DNA of 53,687 nucleotides from JAABTL01 sp964465355 (GCA_964465355.1 CAYXJZ010000011.1:1-53687); one strand, 5' to 3'; positions 33,064 to 40,897 are shown, counted from the stretch's first letter. Notes: a model not told the origin generated them from the letters alone. A program made the numbers and translations.

Positions 33064-33596
33064 CCCCCAACGAACGAATTGTGCAAGCCGCCTACGCCCT
33101 ACTACGCGGCGACCTCAAGGCCGAGCCGCCCAAGCCCTACTTCTGCCTGGCCATGGTGCGCGTGGTCATCGAGCAGGCGTTCTACGGTAGTCGGTTCGAG
33201 TGGTACTCCCGGTTTCGGACCATCGTCGTCAACGCCAAGGAGCGAGCGAGCAAAGACCCCTACGCCCGCGACATGGAGGCCAGCCTGCGCGACCTCGGCC
33301 ACGCGCTCATCCTGCCCAGGACCGGCCCCGCAGGAGACGCCGAGAGGTACGTCGACATCCGTGCCGCGTGGAATGAGGGCCAGGTGCAGCCCGGCGACCT
33401 CGCCTTCAGGTGGGACACCGTGAAGGATGCCAACGGCGTCTGGGTCGGCCACGTCGCCATCGTCATGCCGGGCGGGCTGGTGTTGGAGAACGCGCCCAGC
33501 CGGTCTGGTGCTCTTGGCCGAGGCCCTACCTTCCTCGGCCCGCTCGGTAGCTGGCCCATCACGACCGTCGTCAGGTTCGACCCCGACAAGAGGTGA
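33060..33596 (+). CDS. NlpC/P60- or CHAP-like endolysin
   Basis: 178 residues. PYFCLAMVRVVIEQAF supplies a catalytic Cys at the start of a helix, and GDLAFRW with VGHVAIVMPGGLVLENAPS supplies the His strand and a polar third residue. This is the papain-like peptidoglycan peptidase arrangement. No signal peptide, so release by a holin is needed; holin-like genes follow. Confidence 0.65.
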   Translation: MTPNERIVQAAYALLRGDLKAEPPKPYFCLAMVRVVIEQAFYGSRFEWYSRFRTIVVNAKERASKDPYARDMEASLRDLGHALILPRTGPAGDAERYVDIRAAWNEGQVQPGDLAFRWDTVKDANGVWVGHVAIVMPGGLVLENAPSRSGALGRGPTFLGPLGSWPITTVVRFDPDKR

Positions 33597-35011
33597 CCAT
33601 GCCCGAGACTGAATCCCCCGTACAAGCCGCCCTGAACGTCCTAGGGCAAGCGATAGACGAGAACACCGACAGGTCGGTGGCGGCAGTCGATGCCGCAACC
33701 GTAGCCCTAGAGCGGTCCGCTGACGCTATCCATGCCAGTGGGCAAGCTCTAGCGGGTGTGGCGGGCGTCAAGACGGCCCTGGACGCACTGAGCCTTCGTG
33801 TGGCGGCGCTGGAGCAGGGGAGTGTGCCTGGTCCCGGACCACAGCCACCGGACCCGCCAGCGTCCATCCTGCTAGGCATCGGCAGCGGCAGCACCAGCCT
33901 TATCGACTACCCCAAGGTCCAACCCACCACGGCGGGCGACTGGTACGTGGACGTCTCCCGCCCAGCCAGCGGCAACGGGCGATCCCTTGCTACAGCCTTC
34001 CGCACCATCCCCGAAGCCCTCAACCGCGTGCGCGACGGCGAAACCGTCATCGTCAAGGGCGGCAGGTACCCGACACCAACACAGATCAACCGCAACGTGA
34101 GCTGGAACGAATGGGTGCGGGTGTTGGCCTACGGTGACGAACTGGTCATCCTTGACCGCGCCGGAAGCAATGCCGACCATGCAGCCGTGCGTTTCCATGA
34201 CAACGCCAGGCGGGAACTGTGGCACGGCTTCATCGCTGAGAACGGACGCGGCCTGGGCAACAGCAGCCAGGCTTTCGCCGTCAGCTTCGCGCGGGACATC
34301 GTCATCTCGCGCTCGGTCGTCCGTAACTGGCACGGCGGAGTTGCCGGATTCGTGGTCCACCGCGGAACCGACATCGTCATCCAGGACTGCATCATCACCG
34401 ACCTCGGGGACGGCGTCACAGCGCACACGAACGCGCCTGACGGCTTCGCGTCCACATCCTACGACCCGCACCCGCCGTCGAGGGGGACCAGGTTCGTTCG
34501 CTGCGTCTCCGCCTACGCGCCGGACGATGGGATTGATTTCTGGCGCTCGGCAGACGGCGCGGCCATCGACTGCGTGGTGTTCAGGCCGGGCTACTACCGT
34601 AACGGCGCCAGGGCAGGCGACGGCAACGGCGTCAAGCTCGGCTCGAACCCCCAACAGTTCCCAGGCGTCGGCCCTAACGCTGTCAGAGGCTCGCTGCTAC
34701 TCGGCGCCTTCCGCGCTGGAGCTACGCACAACAGCAACCCAGGCTGCGCGTTCGTCAACAACACGGCCTCTCAGGGGCGCTGGCGAGGCTTCGACTACGG
34801 AACCGGAGCCGTCCGCTCGGGCAACGTCGCCTGGGGCAACGGAGACGGTGACGACAGCCAAAATCCCAACTTCTGCGACCCCGCGGCCTTCGACTTCAGC
34901 ATCCCGAGGGGCCACGCCCGCGCAGGCCAAGGCGCGTCCACCGTCGCACTGGAGCTGGCCAAGCGCACGCTGCCTTACCTCACGCGCGGTGAACTGCCGC
35001 CGACCTGGTGA
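33593..35011 (+). CDS. Right-handed beta-helix tailspike/depolymerase
   Basis: 472 residues. Residues 1-80 are an Ala-rich coiled coil, then a Pro-rich linker. WYVDVSRPASGNGRSLATAF with IPEALNRVRDGETVIVKGG begins a pectate-lyase-like parallel beta-helix of the PL9 type (APDDGIDFW, GNGVKLG). Such proteins cut or bind host exopolysaccharide. It sits after the endolysin, an unusual place for a spike, so it might instead be displayed as a late-added module. GTG 33593 overlaps the endolysin stop; ATG 33599 is also possible. Confidence 0.7.
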   Translation: MTMPETESPVQAALNVLGQAIDENTDRSVAAVDAATVALERSADAIHASGQALAGVAGVKTALDALSLRVAALEQGSVPGPGPQPPDPPASILLGIGSGSTSLIDYPKVQPTTAGDWYVDVSRPASGNGRSLATAFRTIPEALNRVRDGETVIVKGGRYPTPTQINRNVSWNEWVRVLAYGDELVILDRAGSNADHAAVRFHDNARRELWHGFIAENGRGLGNSSQAFAVSFARDIVISRSVVRNWHGGVAGFVVHRGTDIVIQDCIITDLGDGVTAHTNAPDGFASTSYDPHPPSRGTRFVRCVSAYAPDDGIDFWRSADGAAIDCVVFRPGYYRNGARAGDGNGVKLGSNPQQFPGVGPNAVRGSLLLGAFRAGATHNSNPGCAFVNNTASQGRWRGFDYGTGAVRSGNVAWGNGDGDDSQNPNFCDPAAFDFSIPRGHARAGQGASTVALELAKRTLPYLTRGELPPTW

Positions 35012-35216
35012 AGGTCATCGCTTGGCGCCGTCGCAGGTTCATGCGCAGGGCGCCGAGGTCCGGCCGCTGAGCGACAAACCAATGACATAACTCGACATAA
35101 CGCGCCCGAAGGGGGTGGTGAAGACCGTGACCTCTGACCTTCGCCAGCACGCCTAGGGGGTGGTCCAGACAGTCTCCCGGCGCCGGGTCACAGCGCAACC
35201 CAAGCGACTTTCGGTA

Positions 35217-35251
35217 GCCCCGAGCCTGACCAAGGTTCGGGGCCTTCCCTT
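35217..35251 (+). terminator. Terminator upstream of the holin-like gene
   Basis: GCCCCGA pairs with TCGGGGC around a 13-base loop that can itself pair CCT with AGG; CTTCCCTTGT follows. It ends the depolymerase message. The 205 bases before it show only short direct repeats (GACATAAC twice, AGGGGGTGGT twice). Confidence 0.6.
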
Positions 35252-35267
35252 GTGTAAGGAGACCCGC

Positions 35268-35618
35268 ATGACCAAGTTCATCGCTCCCATCCTCGCCGCA
35301 CTCGGCGCCCTCGTCGGTCTGCCCGAAGAATCCCAAGACCTCGCTGCCTGGGCGGCCTCTACCGCCGCTCTCGCTGGCGTCGTCGGCCTGTTCGTCGCCT
35401 ACGTCCGCGCCAACCTGCTACCCGCCCTGCACGGCGCCCAGGTGGTCGCCGTCAGCTTCATCACCAGCATCGCGCTAGCCCTGGGCCTCGGATTCGCCGG
35501 ATACCTAGACGGCGCCATCCTTCAGTGGCTCGGGTTCGGAGCGGTCGCCGGATTCACTGCCAGCGGGGGCGTTGACCTGATCAAGGGCGTGCTCGGGGGA
35601 AAGTCCTCGGCGGCGTAG
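35268..35618 (+). CDS. Holin-like membrane protein
   Basis: 116 residues with AAGGAGA before ATG. Three to four hydrophobic helices (FIAPILAALGALVGL; STAALAGVVGLFVAYV; VAVSFITSIALALGLGFAGY; WLGFGAVAGFTASGG) and a short charged tail. Position near the endolysin suggests a holin; no family signature seen. Confidence 0.6.
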   Translation: MTKFIAPILAALGALVGLPEESQDLAAWAASTAALAGVVGLFVAYVRANLLPALHGAQVVAVSFITSIALALGLGFAGYLDGAILQWLGFGAVAGFTASGGVDLIKGVLGGKSSAA

Positions 35619-35621
35619 GCG

Positions 35622-35978
35622 ATGCGCCGCCACCTGAGGGCCGCGACGCTCGCGCTGACGCTGATCGGCAGCGTGCTCGCGACCGCCTACGCTGAGGAGC
35701 CCATCCCTAACCGCACCCTGACCTGTACGGCCGCATCCTCGGGCCGCTTCGCCTGCTTCGTTGAGCAGACGGTAGCCAGCTTTGGACCGTGGGAGCTGGC
35801 ACTGGGCGTCGACGCGCTCGCCCGGCCCTGGGACAGTGAGTACCAGTTCGGCGGCTACGCCCTGCTGGGCTACTGGGGCGACGCCTGGGGCGCTTGGGTG
35901 GAGCTGCACGTGCCGCGCATCGCGCCCATCGTCGGCTCGCCTGACGTGCTGCGCGTCGGCTTCCGACTTCGATTCTGA
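35622..35978 (+). CDS. Exported beta-rich protein
   Basis: 118 residues. A clear signal peptide (RAATLALTLIGSVLATAYA, cut before EEP), then amphipathic strands ending in RVGFRLRF, a C-terminal Phe as in outer-membrane barrel proteins. Could act on the outer membrane at lysis or lysogeny. Function unknown. Confidence 0.6.
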   Translation: MRRHLRAATLALTLIGSVLATAYAEEPIPNRTLTCTAASSGRFACFVEQTVASFGPWELALGVDALARPWDSEYQFGGYALLGYWGDAWGAWVELHVPRIAPIVGSPDVLRVGFRLRF

Positions 35979-35989
35979 GAGGAGACCAC

Positions 35990-36082
35990 ATGAAGCTCTT
36001 TGGGTACCAGTTCGACATCCCGTCGGCCATCGCCGGGTTCGTTGTCGGCGCCATCTTCGTCGCCATCCTCGGCAACCTCTGA
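35990..36082 (+). CDS. 30-residue membrane peptide
   Basis: GAGAGGAGACCAC precedes ATG. Almost all of the peptide after residue 9 is one membrane helix (PSAIAGFVVGAIFVAILGNL). Given its place between lysis genes it could be a small pore or antiholin peptide. Supported by the ribosome site and composition. Confidence 0.5.
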   Translation: MKLFGYQFDIPSAIAGFVVGAIFVAILGNL

Positions 36083-36088
36083 CCCCTC

Positions 36089-36108
36089 GGCCGCATCGGC
36101 GGCCTCTT
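36089..36108 (+). terminator. Terminator-like hairpin
   Basis: GGCCGC pairs with GCGGCC around ATCG and TCTT follows. It closes the lysis-gene message just before the tRNA-like element. Confidence 0.55.
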
Positions 36109-36109
36109 G

Positions 36110-36182
36110 CGGTGCTCGACCAACGGCAGGTCAGCACGCCTTGCTCGTGTGCCGGTTCCTGGTTCGAGTCCAGGGGCACCGC
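36110..36182 (+). tRNA. Degenerate tRNA-like element, anticodon TTG (Gln)
   Basis: A T arm is perfect (CCTGG-TTCGAGT-CCAGG). An acceptor-like pair CGGTGCT/GGCACCG, a D arm GACC-AACGGCA-GGTC and an anticodon stem GCACG/CGTGT around CCTTGCT can be drawn. Faults: C instead of the nearly universal T before the anticodon, only one base between acceptor and D arm, a seven-base variable loop and no encoded CCA. It may be a decayed phage tRNA, an old attachment site or a tRNA mimic. Confidence 0.4.
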
Positions 36183-36449
36183 ACCCCTTAAGTAGATGCC
36201 GGCAAATGGCCGGCAAATACGAAAGCGTCAACCAACCCGCAAGCAACCGAAGTGTGTCCAGGACGGCGTTCGTCCTTAAGTAAGGTGTCGTCCGTAACTT
36301 ACGCGGCAAGCAAACGGGGAGGTGCCCATCGTGTAGCCCACCCATCACATCCTTGGACAGGGCGCCCGGAGCTGGGCGCCCATCTTGCCATCACCTATCA
36401 ACTGCGGCCACCTATCAGGCCGCACCAACCACACGCACGAGGGGGCACC
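36183..36449. other. Non-coding stretch with hairpins
   Basis: No convincing ORF. It holds GCCGGCAAAT twice in tandem (36198..36220), a hairpin AGGACG-GCGTT-CGTCCT (36260..36276), the repeated CCTTAAGTA (36186, 36275), and GGGCGCC/GGCGCCC (36360..36381) followed by ATCTTGCC, which may be a terminator. It separates the lysis genes from the last rightward gene. Confidence 0.5.
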
Positions 36450-36797
36450 GTGAGCGACTTGACGGTAGAAGGCCGGGTCCAACGCATCGAGAAGACCCTA
36501 TGGATCGGCAACGGCAACCCACCACTTGCCGATCAGGTCCGCAAGCACGGCAGCAAGCTCGACGACCTCAAGACGCAGGTGGGAGAGGTGTCCAAGAAGG
36601 TGGACCAGCTCATCACCGAGTCGGCAGCGGCAGAGAACCGCAAGGCCGGGCGAGTTGAGGTCGCATCCTGGGTCAAGTGGGCGCTGGGTGCTATCGGCGT
36701 GCTCGGTCCTATCCTGGCTGGGTTGGCGTACACGAATGTGGTCGAGACGCTGGGGAGAATCGCTGCCGTGGTGAACTCGCTGCCGCCGATGCCTTAG
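36450..36797 (+). CDS. Coiled-coil/TM protein, XhlA-like
   Basis: 115 residues from GTG with GAGGGGGC upstream. A heptad-rich segment (DDLKTQVGEVSKKVDQLITE) precedes one membrane helix (WALGAIGVLGPILAGLAYT) and a short tail. This is the shape of XhlA-type lysis accessory proteins. It ends tail to tail with the leftward operon, overlapping by four bases. Confidence 0.55.
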   Translation: MSDLTVEGRVQRIEKTLWIGNGNPPLADQVRKHGSKLDDLKTQVGEVSKKVDQLITESAAAENRKAGRVEVASWVKWALGAIGVLGPILAGLAYTNVVETLGRIAAVVNSLPPMP

Positions 36798-37201
36798 GCG
36801 AGGGCAGCCTCAGCCAACTGCCGTAGCCACTCGCTGCGCGATACGCCCGCAGCTCTGGCAGCAGAGTCGATCCTGTCGAGCAGCGGCTTGGGGAAGCGAA
36901 TCTGGGCGGTGACGGTAGGGCTCGACGGGTCAAGGGACTGAAACTGTGTGCCGGAGCGGTGGTGATCGAGTGCCTGCAAGCGCTTCTCGCGACCGATCAG
37001 GATCGATAGCGCCTCTGCGAGATCGTCCTCGTCCTCGATGCCGATCTCGGGCGCGTCCGGGGCCTCGTGGGGGCCGAAGATCTGCCGGTTGAACACCAGG
37101 CGGGCGTAGGTCTCTGGATCGCCGCCGTTCTCGACGAACTCGCGGGGCGTCTGGCCTCCGAGGTAGCGCTCGGCGATCTGGTCGAGCTGGAAGTAGGGCA
37201 T
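36794..37201 (-). CDS. Ribbon-helix-helix protein with acidic N-terminal domain
   Basis: 135 residues. The last 40 (VTAQIRFPKPLLDRIDSAAR, then AGVSRSEWLRQLAEAALA) are a ribbon-helix-helix DNA-binding domain. The N-terminal 90 residues are acidic and of unknown fold. RHH proteins bind palindromes as dimers of dimers; a 22-base palindrome lies inside the promoter of this two-gene unit, so autoregulation is likely. Confidence 0.7.
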   Translation of the reverse strand: MPYFQLDQIAERYLGGQTPREFVENGGDPETYARLVFNRQIFGPHEAPDAPEIGIEDEDDLAEALSILIGREKRLQALDHHRSGTQFQSLDPSSPTVTAQIRFPKPLLDRIDSAARAAGVSRSEWLRQLAEAALA

Positions 37202-37518
37202 CAGGCGTTGATTCCGTAGGCGTTGCGTGGCCAGCCGCGGGCTTCCATGAGCTGCGCAAAGACGGCGGTGGGGGTGCCGCTGGGGCTGTTGACGGCGATG
37301 AAGTAGGCGGCTTCGACGTCACGTTCCCAGGCTTCGGCGTTGACGCGCTCGCCCAGGTCGTCGAGCTCGTCGCGCTTGTCTTCGGTCCAGCCCCAGGCTT
37401 CGAGGATGAGGCTGATGCGCTCTTCGGCCATCTCGGGGGTCATGGCGTCGTGGGATTCGGTGAGGGCGGTGTCGGGGTTGAACTCGTCGCGCTCGGTGGG
37501 GGTGAACTCGAAGATCAT
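37201..37518 (-). CDS. Acidic partner gene of the RHH protein
   Basis: 105 residues, acidic and helical (PEMAEERISLILEAWGWTED). Its stop and the RHH gene start share a base. AAGGAGG lies before ATG. It has its own promoter with a palindromic operator. No toxin or nuclease motif, so a toxin-antitoxin reading is not supported. Confidence 0.6.
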   Translation of the reverse strand: MIFEFTPTERDEFNPDTALTESHDAMTPEMAEERISLILEAWGWTEDKRDELDDLGERVNAEAWERDVEAAYFIAVNSPSGTPTAVFAQLMEARGWPRNAYGINA

Positions 37519-37542
37519 GTTGGCCTCCTTCCTTCTGAGACC

Positions 37543-37572
37543 ATCCTACACCGCGTAGCTACACGGTGTCAA
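37543..37572 (-). promoter_or_regulatory. Promoter with palindromic operator for the RHH gene pair
   Basis: On the minus strand TTGACA (37567..37572), 18-base spacer, TAGGAT (37543..37548). The spacer is filled by a 22-base near-perfect palindrome (37548..37569) with outer arms ACACCG/CGGTGT and a perfect GTAGCTAC centre; only one symmetric pair fails. A likely RHH operator. Confidence 0.7.
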
Positions 37573-37636
37573 GCCGCCTCCACCAACGGCTCTATCAACT
37601 CTGGCGAGTCGTTCCGCACGTTGCCCACGGCCTTGC

Positions 37637-37864
37637 TCACCGTCCCCAGCTTGCCACCACCTCGAAGAACTGCTGCCCATCCTCGAACCACATGTCACGC
37701 TCAACGCGCATCACGCGATATGCCCAAGCTGGCCCCATGAGCTGCCGGAGTCCTTCGCGAGCCTTGTCTTCCAGTGCGTCGTAGATCAACTCGACCGCCG
37801 CATCAGGAAGCGGCCCATCCTCCGGCGTGACCTTGTGCCAGTGCCTGGCGGTGTGTCTGAGCAT
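37637..37864 (-). CDS. Small early-left protein of unknown function
   Basis: 75 residues, helical (DAAVELIYDALEDKAREGLR). Followed by the separately promoted RHH pair. No family recognised. Confidence 0.55.
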   Translation of the reverse strand: MLRHTARHWHKVTPEDGPLPDAAVELIYDALEDKAREGLRQLMGPAWAYRVMRVERDMWFEDGQQFFEVVASWGR

Positions 37865-37932
37865 GGGCGCATCCTCTCACGGTCCGTGGTGGGACGTGCT
37901 GCAAGCTGGGCAGAAGCCTAGGGGGTCTGGGC

Positions 37933-38361
37933 TCAGCCAAACCTCAGGCTCTTGCCCTCGGCCGCAGCGGCCCGCAGGCCACGTGCGAACTGCAGCGCCC
38001 GCTCGCGCGGGTGGCTCGGTGGACTCAGGTGCCCAGCGCCGTACGCGGGTAGCAGGGGCGCCAGCTCCTCTAGCCTCTCGGCCAGCGGCACTGCGATGTC
38101 GGGTTTGATGATGCCTTCGTCATCTGCGTGAACGATCAGCACCAGCAGCGGGTCATCGGGGTACTCCTCCCAGATGCCTTGGTAGTTCTGGGCCTCCCAA
38201 TCGCGCTCGCAAATGTCCGGCCAGTAGACGTAGTGCTCGCCGTATGGGGCGATGTTCTGATGCGAGAGCCGCCCGCCGCTGGCCCGCCAGAGCATCTTGC
38301 GCCACTCGCCGAACGCGCTGTAGGCCCCGTGCCAGGCGTTGTGAGAGCAGTCAAGTCCCAT
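37933..38361 (-). CDS. Conserved-type phage protein of unknown function
   Basis: 142 residues. Starts MGLDCSHNAWHGAYSAFGEW, with many Trp/His/Tyr and an alpha-helical end. The GLDxSHxAWxGAYSxFxxWR start is familiar from other phage hypothetical proteins, but no role is known to me. Confidence 0.65.
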   Translation of the reverse strand: MGLDCSHNAWHGAYSAFGEWRKMLWRASGGRLSHQNIAPYGEHYVYWPDICERDWEAQNYQGIWEEYPDDPLLVLIVHADDEGIIKPDIAVPLAERLEELAPLLPAYGAGHLSPPSHPRERALQFARGLRAAAAEGKSLRFG

Positions 38362-38372
38362 GTGTGACCATC

Positions 38373-38603
38373 CTACGGCTCCAACGCCTCTCTCGCTGCC
38401 TTGCTGCGGGAACGGCCTAGATGAAATGCGATGGCCACCTCAACCAACAGTGGCTCTATTGAGTAGTCCTCTGCGATGTCTACGACCGTTTCACCGGCGT
38501 CCCAGCGCATGAACATGTTCTCTGCGCTCAAGCCTGTGCCCCGGAGGGATGGGCGACCCCAAGAGACACCCGGCTTGATCCACAAGTGCGGGTGCCTAGG
38601 CAT
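38373..38603 (-). CDS. DUF433-family protein
   Basis: 76 residues. WGRPSLRGTGLSAENMFMRW and DAGETVVDIAEDYSIEPLLV match DUF433 (G-x-P-x-x-x-G-T-x...G-x-x-x-x-x-I-A-x-x-Y). DUF433 proteins are HTH-like and often act as antitoxins of VapC/DUF5615 pairs. No partner nuclease gene lies next to it here. Confidence 0.65.
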   Translation of the reverse strand: MPRHPHLWIKPGVSWGRPSLRGTGLSAENMFMRWDAGETVVDIAEDYSIEPLLVEVAIAFHLGRSRSKAAREALEP

Positions 38604-38922
38604 CGCTCACCGCCGCTCGCAGCTTGGCGGCCAGGTCGAGTGCCCTCTGCCGTCTCTCGCTGCCCTGCACAACAGTGGCGACCTGCCTCTCGGCGGCTTC
38701 CAGCACATCCCCTACCGTCAGCCCTTGGTCCCTCATTGGGTACTTGGCCCACTCCGGGAAGGAGATGGGCAGCTCTCGGACGGTCGCTGCCTTGATCCAG
38801 CCCCAGGTGTCTTGGGGGTCCTCGACGGCTCGGGTCAGAACCCTGTCCCCGTCGTCCTGCCCAGGTGGATGTTCAGCAGTCTTGTGAATCACGAACAGCA
38901 GCACGCGGTCGGAGTCAGGCAT
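38596..38922 (-). CDS. Early-left protein of unknown function
   Basis: 108 residues from ATG 38922 (AGGGGACA before it). MPDSDRVLLFVIHKTAEHPP starts an alpha/beta domain; the helical end is basic. Overlaps the DUF433 gene by eight bases. Confidence 0.6.
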   Translation of the reverse strand: MPDSDRVLLFVIHKTAEHPPGQDDGDRVLTRAVEDPQDTWGWIKAATVRELPISFPEWAKYPMRDQGLTVGDVLEAAERQVATVVQGSERRQRALDLAAKLRAAVSDA

Positions 38923-39127
38923 CGGTGTCCCCTGTCCCCTCTGGCTTCGCCCGGCTGATGAACGTGATGGAGATGCTGGCGCGACAGAGGAAGGTCCGGT
39001 CGCAGCCGTAGCAGTCCACTTCCCGCTCGCTCTCGATGTCGTTGCCCCAGTCCGCGATGGCGTCCGAGCCACTGTCTTGGCGGCCGCAGTGCGGGCAGGT
39101 AGGTCCGTCGCCGTAGGTGTCACCCAT
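38915..39127 (-). CDS. Small zinc-ribbon protein
   Basis: 70 residues. TCPHCGRQDSGSDA and VDCYGCDRTFLC give two Cys-x-x-Cys knuckles of a zinc ribbon, followed by a beta strand. Probably nucleic-acid binding or a transcription-related mimic. Overlaps both neighbours by eight bases. Confidence 0.6.
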   Translation of the reverse strand: MGDTYGDGPTCPHCGRQDSGSDAIADWGNDIESEREVDCYGCDRTFLCRASISITFISRAKPEGTGDTDA

Positions 39128-39389
39128 CCCCGCCTCCTATCGCCCGCTTGATGCGGTCGGCGGCCCGATTATTCCCTCCAGGCAGGGAGATGCAATCGGC
39201 AGCAGCTTCTAGGTCTCGCACTGTCGCCTGTTGCTCGGGCTTGCCGACACCGAGAGCGGTGAGGGCTCGGTCTATTCGTCCTCGGGGGAGTGGCGGCAGC
39301 GCCGCGTAGGGCTGGCCGTAGAAGATGGCCTGGCTCAGCAGGTCCGGCAGTTCGGCCTGGCGGTTGATGAGCAGCAGATCGTCAGGCAC
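39120..39389 (-). CDS. Early-left protein of unknown function
   Basis: 89 residues from GTG 39389 after GGAGA. Helical (AELPDLLSQAIFYGQPYAAL). No family recognised. Confidence 0.55.
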   Translation of the reverse strand: MPDDLLLINRQAELPDLLSQAIFYGQPYAALPPLPRGRIDRALTALGVGKPEQQATVRDLEAAADCISLPGGNNRAADRIKRAIGGGDG

Positions 39390-39582
39390 TCTCCACCACC
39401 ACCTTTGTGTTGCGTACCTCAACGTCGTGCATAGACAGGCCATCTTCCTCGGCCAGTTTCTTGACCATCCAGGCGGCCTCCCTAGCGGTGGGCACTTTCG
39501 GCGCAAGCCGACCTCGGAACCATCCTTGATTCCATGGCTCCCCCTTGTGCCTGGCTTCGTAGGTGACAAGGTAGTCAGCCAC
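39382..39582 (-). CDS. Early-left protein of unknown function
   Basis: 66 residues. ADYLVTYEARHKGEPWNQGW starts a small alpha/beta domain. Overlaps both neighbours by eight bases. No family recognised. Confidence 0.55.
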   Translation of the reverse strand: MADYLVTYEARHKGEPWNQGWFRGRLAPKVPTAREAAWMVKKLAEEDGLSMHDVEVRNTKVVVESA

Positions 39583-39892
39583 GGTTCAACTCCTCTTCCA
39601 AGCGGACTGTGTTATCGCGAACCTCACCGGCGTTCCCGTCGTAACCGTCCCGGTCCCAAAACACAGCGCATTGCTTGGCGTCATCCAGTAGTTGCCTCAC
39701 GTCCACCACCCTTAGCGGCGTGTCGGTCTCGGGGAATAGCTCAGCGAGGACGGCTGTGACCAACTGCGGAATGGTCGCTCGCTTCCGTTTCCACTTGCGG
39801 GTCTCATCGTTCTTGTCGAAGCAGGCCCGTTCTAGGCGCTCCCTCGCCGTGTCCTCCCCCACCAGGGCAACGCGGGTGTCAGGGTTGGACAT
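39575..39892 (-). CDS. Early-left protein of unknown function
   Basis: 105 residues, helical and charged (ETRKWKRKRATIPQLVTAVL). No family recognised. Confidence 0.55.
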   Translation of the reverse strand: MSNPDTRVALVGEDTARERLERACFDKNDETRKWKRKRATIPQLVTAVLAELFPETDTPLRVVDVRQLLDDAKQCAVFWDRDGYDGNAGEVRDNTVRLEEELNRG

Positions 39893-40106
39893 GCTTCGCT
39901 CCCTTCGGCTTCGGCATCACCTCAGGCGCGAGCCAGCACAGGGCTTCGTCGAGCTTCGCCCACAGGTCACGGGTGGCAGCGCCTGCCGTCTCGCCAAAGC
40001 CGCGATGAGGACGGTCTGCCGCTTCCCACTCGGGGGACGAGGCGACGAAATGCCCATTGGAGCGCCTGACCTCGACGCTGTAGTCCTTGCCGCGAAGGTC
40101 AGGCAT
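39879..40106 (-). CDS. HicB-like small protein
   Basis: 75 residues from ATG 40106 (GGGAG upstream). DYSVEVRRSNGHFVASSPEW, then GETAGAATRDLWAKLDEALC, follows the strand-strand-helix pattern of partial RNase H-like HicB antitoxin domains. No HicA partner is seen. Tentative. Confidence 0.5.
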   Translation of the reverse strand: MPDLRGKDYSVEVRRSNGHFVASSPEWEAADRPHRGFGETAGAATRDLWAKLDEALCWLAPEVMPKPKGAKHVQP

Positions 40107-40302
40107 CTGGGTCTCCCATCTGCGCCTTCTCGAAAGCCGCTCTACGGAACTCATCACAAAGCTGAGACAAGGCATCAGCGGTCAGGGCTGACAGCGGCAC
40201 AGGCTCCGACCTCGCCTCGCCGCTGGGTCCTGGCGGCAGGTCGACAGTGACTGTCTCGGGCACGGCGAATGGATGCACGGGCAACTCCACGACGATGCTC
40301 AC
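40099..40302 (-). CDS. Early-left protein of unknown function
   Basis: 67 residues. A beta-rich start (SIVVELPVHPFAVPETVTVD) and helical end. Overlaps both neighbours. No family recognised. Confidence 0.5.
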   Translation of the reverse strand: MSIVVELPVHPFAVPETVTVDLPPGPSGEARSEPVPLSALTADALSQLCDEFRRAAFEKAQMGDPDA

Positions 40303-40637
40303 GTCTCACCTCTCGCCTTCTTGAGCGCAGCCCGCGCCTTGTCCCACGCTGGGTCCGGCTTCATCTCCACGACGTTCATGCCCTTGTACAGAGCCTCTCT
40401 GGCGTTACGTTGGGCGACCACAGACTCAAGGGCGGCAAGGAGGTCGGGAGCGGCTTTAATGAGGTTGGCGTTCGCCTTGCCCTCCGGTATGAGGCCGTTC
40501 ACGTCGGCAATGATGGTGTCGCCAGCATCCACGTAGACCTCAAGGGTGCCTGTTGGCTCAAGGTCCGATCCGCCGTCGAACTGGACATCCTGCAACTGGC
40601 GGTCCCAGTCCCATGGTCCGGGTGTGTGCTTGCTCAT
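40299..40637 (-). CDS. Widespread phage protein (HTPGPW...AAPDLLAAL type)
   Basis: 112 residues. The start SKHTPGPWDWD and the motif ANANLIKAAPDLLAALESVV are shared by a very common phage and prophage protein group whose role is not known. It usually sits in early operons, as here. Confidence 0.7.
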   Translation of the reverse strand: MSKHTPGPWDWDRQLQDVQFDGGSDLEPTGTLEVYVDAGDTIIADVNGLIPEGKANANLIKAAPDLLAALESVVAQRNAREALYKGMNVVEMKPDPAWDKARAALKKARGET

Positions 40638-40897
40638 TCCCCCTCCTCCTCAAGCAGGGCGCGACCGGCGGGGGTGATGGACCATGTCCAGGCACTTGCG
40701 AAGCCGCGGACTTCCTCGCGTTGCCGTTCGATCAGGGCGCGACTCTCTAGCGCCTTGAGGGTGCTAAGCGTCACACCACCGTGCCGCGTGGCAGAGTCCG
40801 TTCGCTCGGGTTCGCTGCGGTAAGCGACCGACCGCGCGAGCATGGCCCCGCTTGCGATGAGCCGAAACGCCCGCTTCATCGCAGGCGAGAGCTTCAT
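40634..40897 (-). CDS. Winged-helix-like small protein
   Basis: 87 residues from ATG 40897. STLKALESRALIERQREEVR followed by WSITPAGRALLEEE is a winged-helix end (recognition helix, wing, final helix). The ribosome site is weak. It is the first gene downstream of the pentanucleotide repeat block. Confidence 0.55.
   Translation of the reverse strand: MKLSPAMKRAFRLIASGAMLARSVAYRSEPERTDSATRHGGVTLSTLKALESRALIERQREEVRGFASAWTWSITPAGRALLEEEGE

Noticed and set aside
34134..35090. Alternate plus-frame ORF of 318 codons inside the depolymerase gene
   Set aside because: Thr/Ser/Ala/Arg-rich frame-shifted reading of the beta-helix gene.
36794..37518. Toxin-antitoxin pair based on the RHH domain
   Set aside because: The partner has no toxin-like motif and the RHH gene comes second with a large N-terminal domain; autoregulated pair is kept, toxin claim dropped.
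38373..38603. DUF433 antitoxin with a VapC-like partner
   Set aside because: Neither neighbour resembles a PIN or DUF5615 nuclease.
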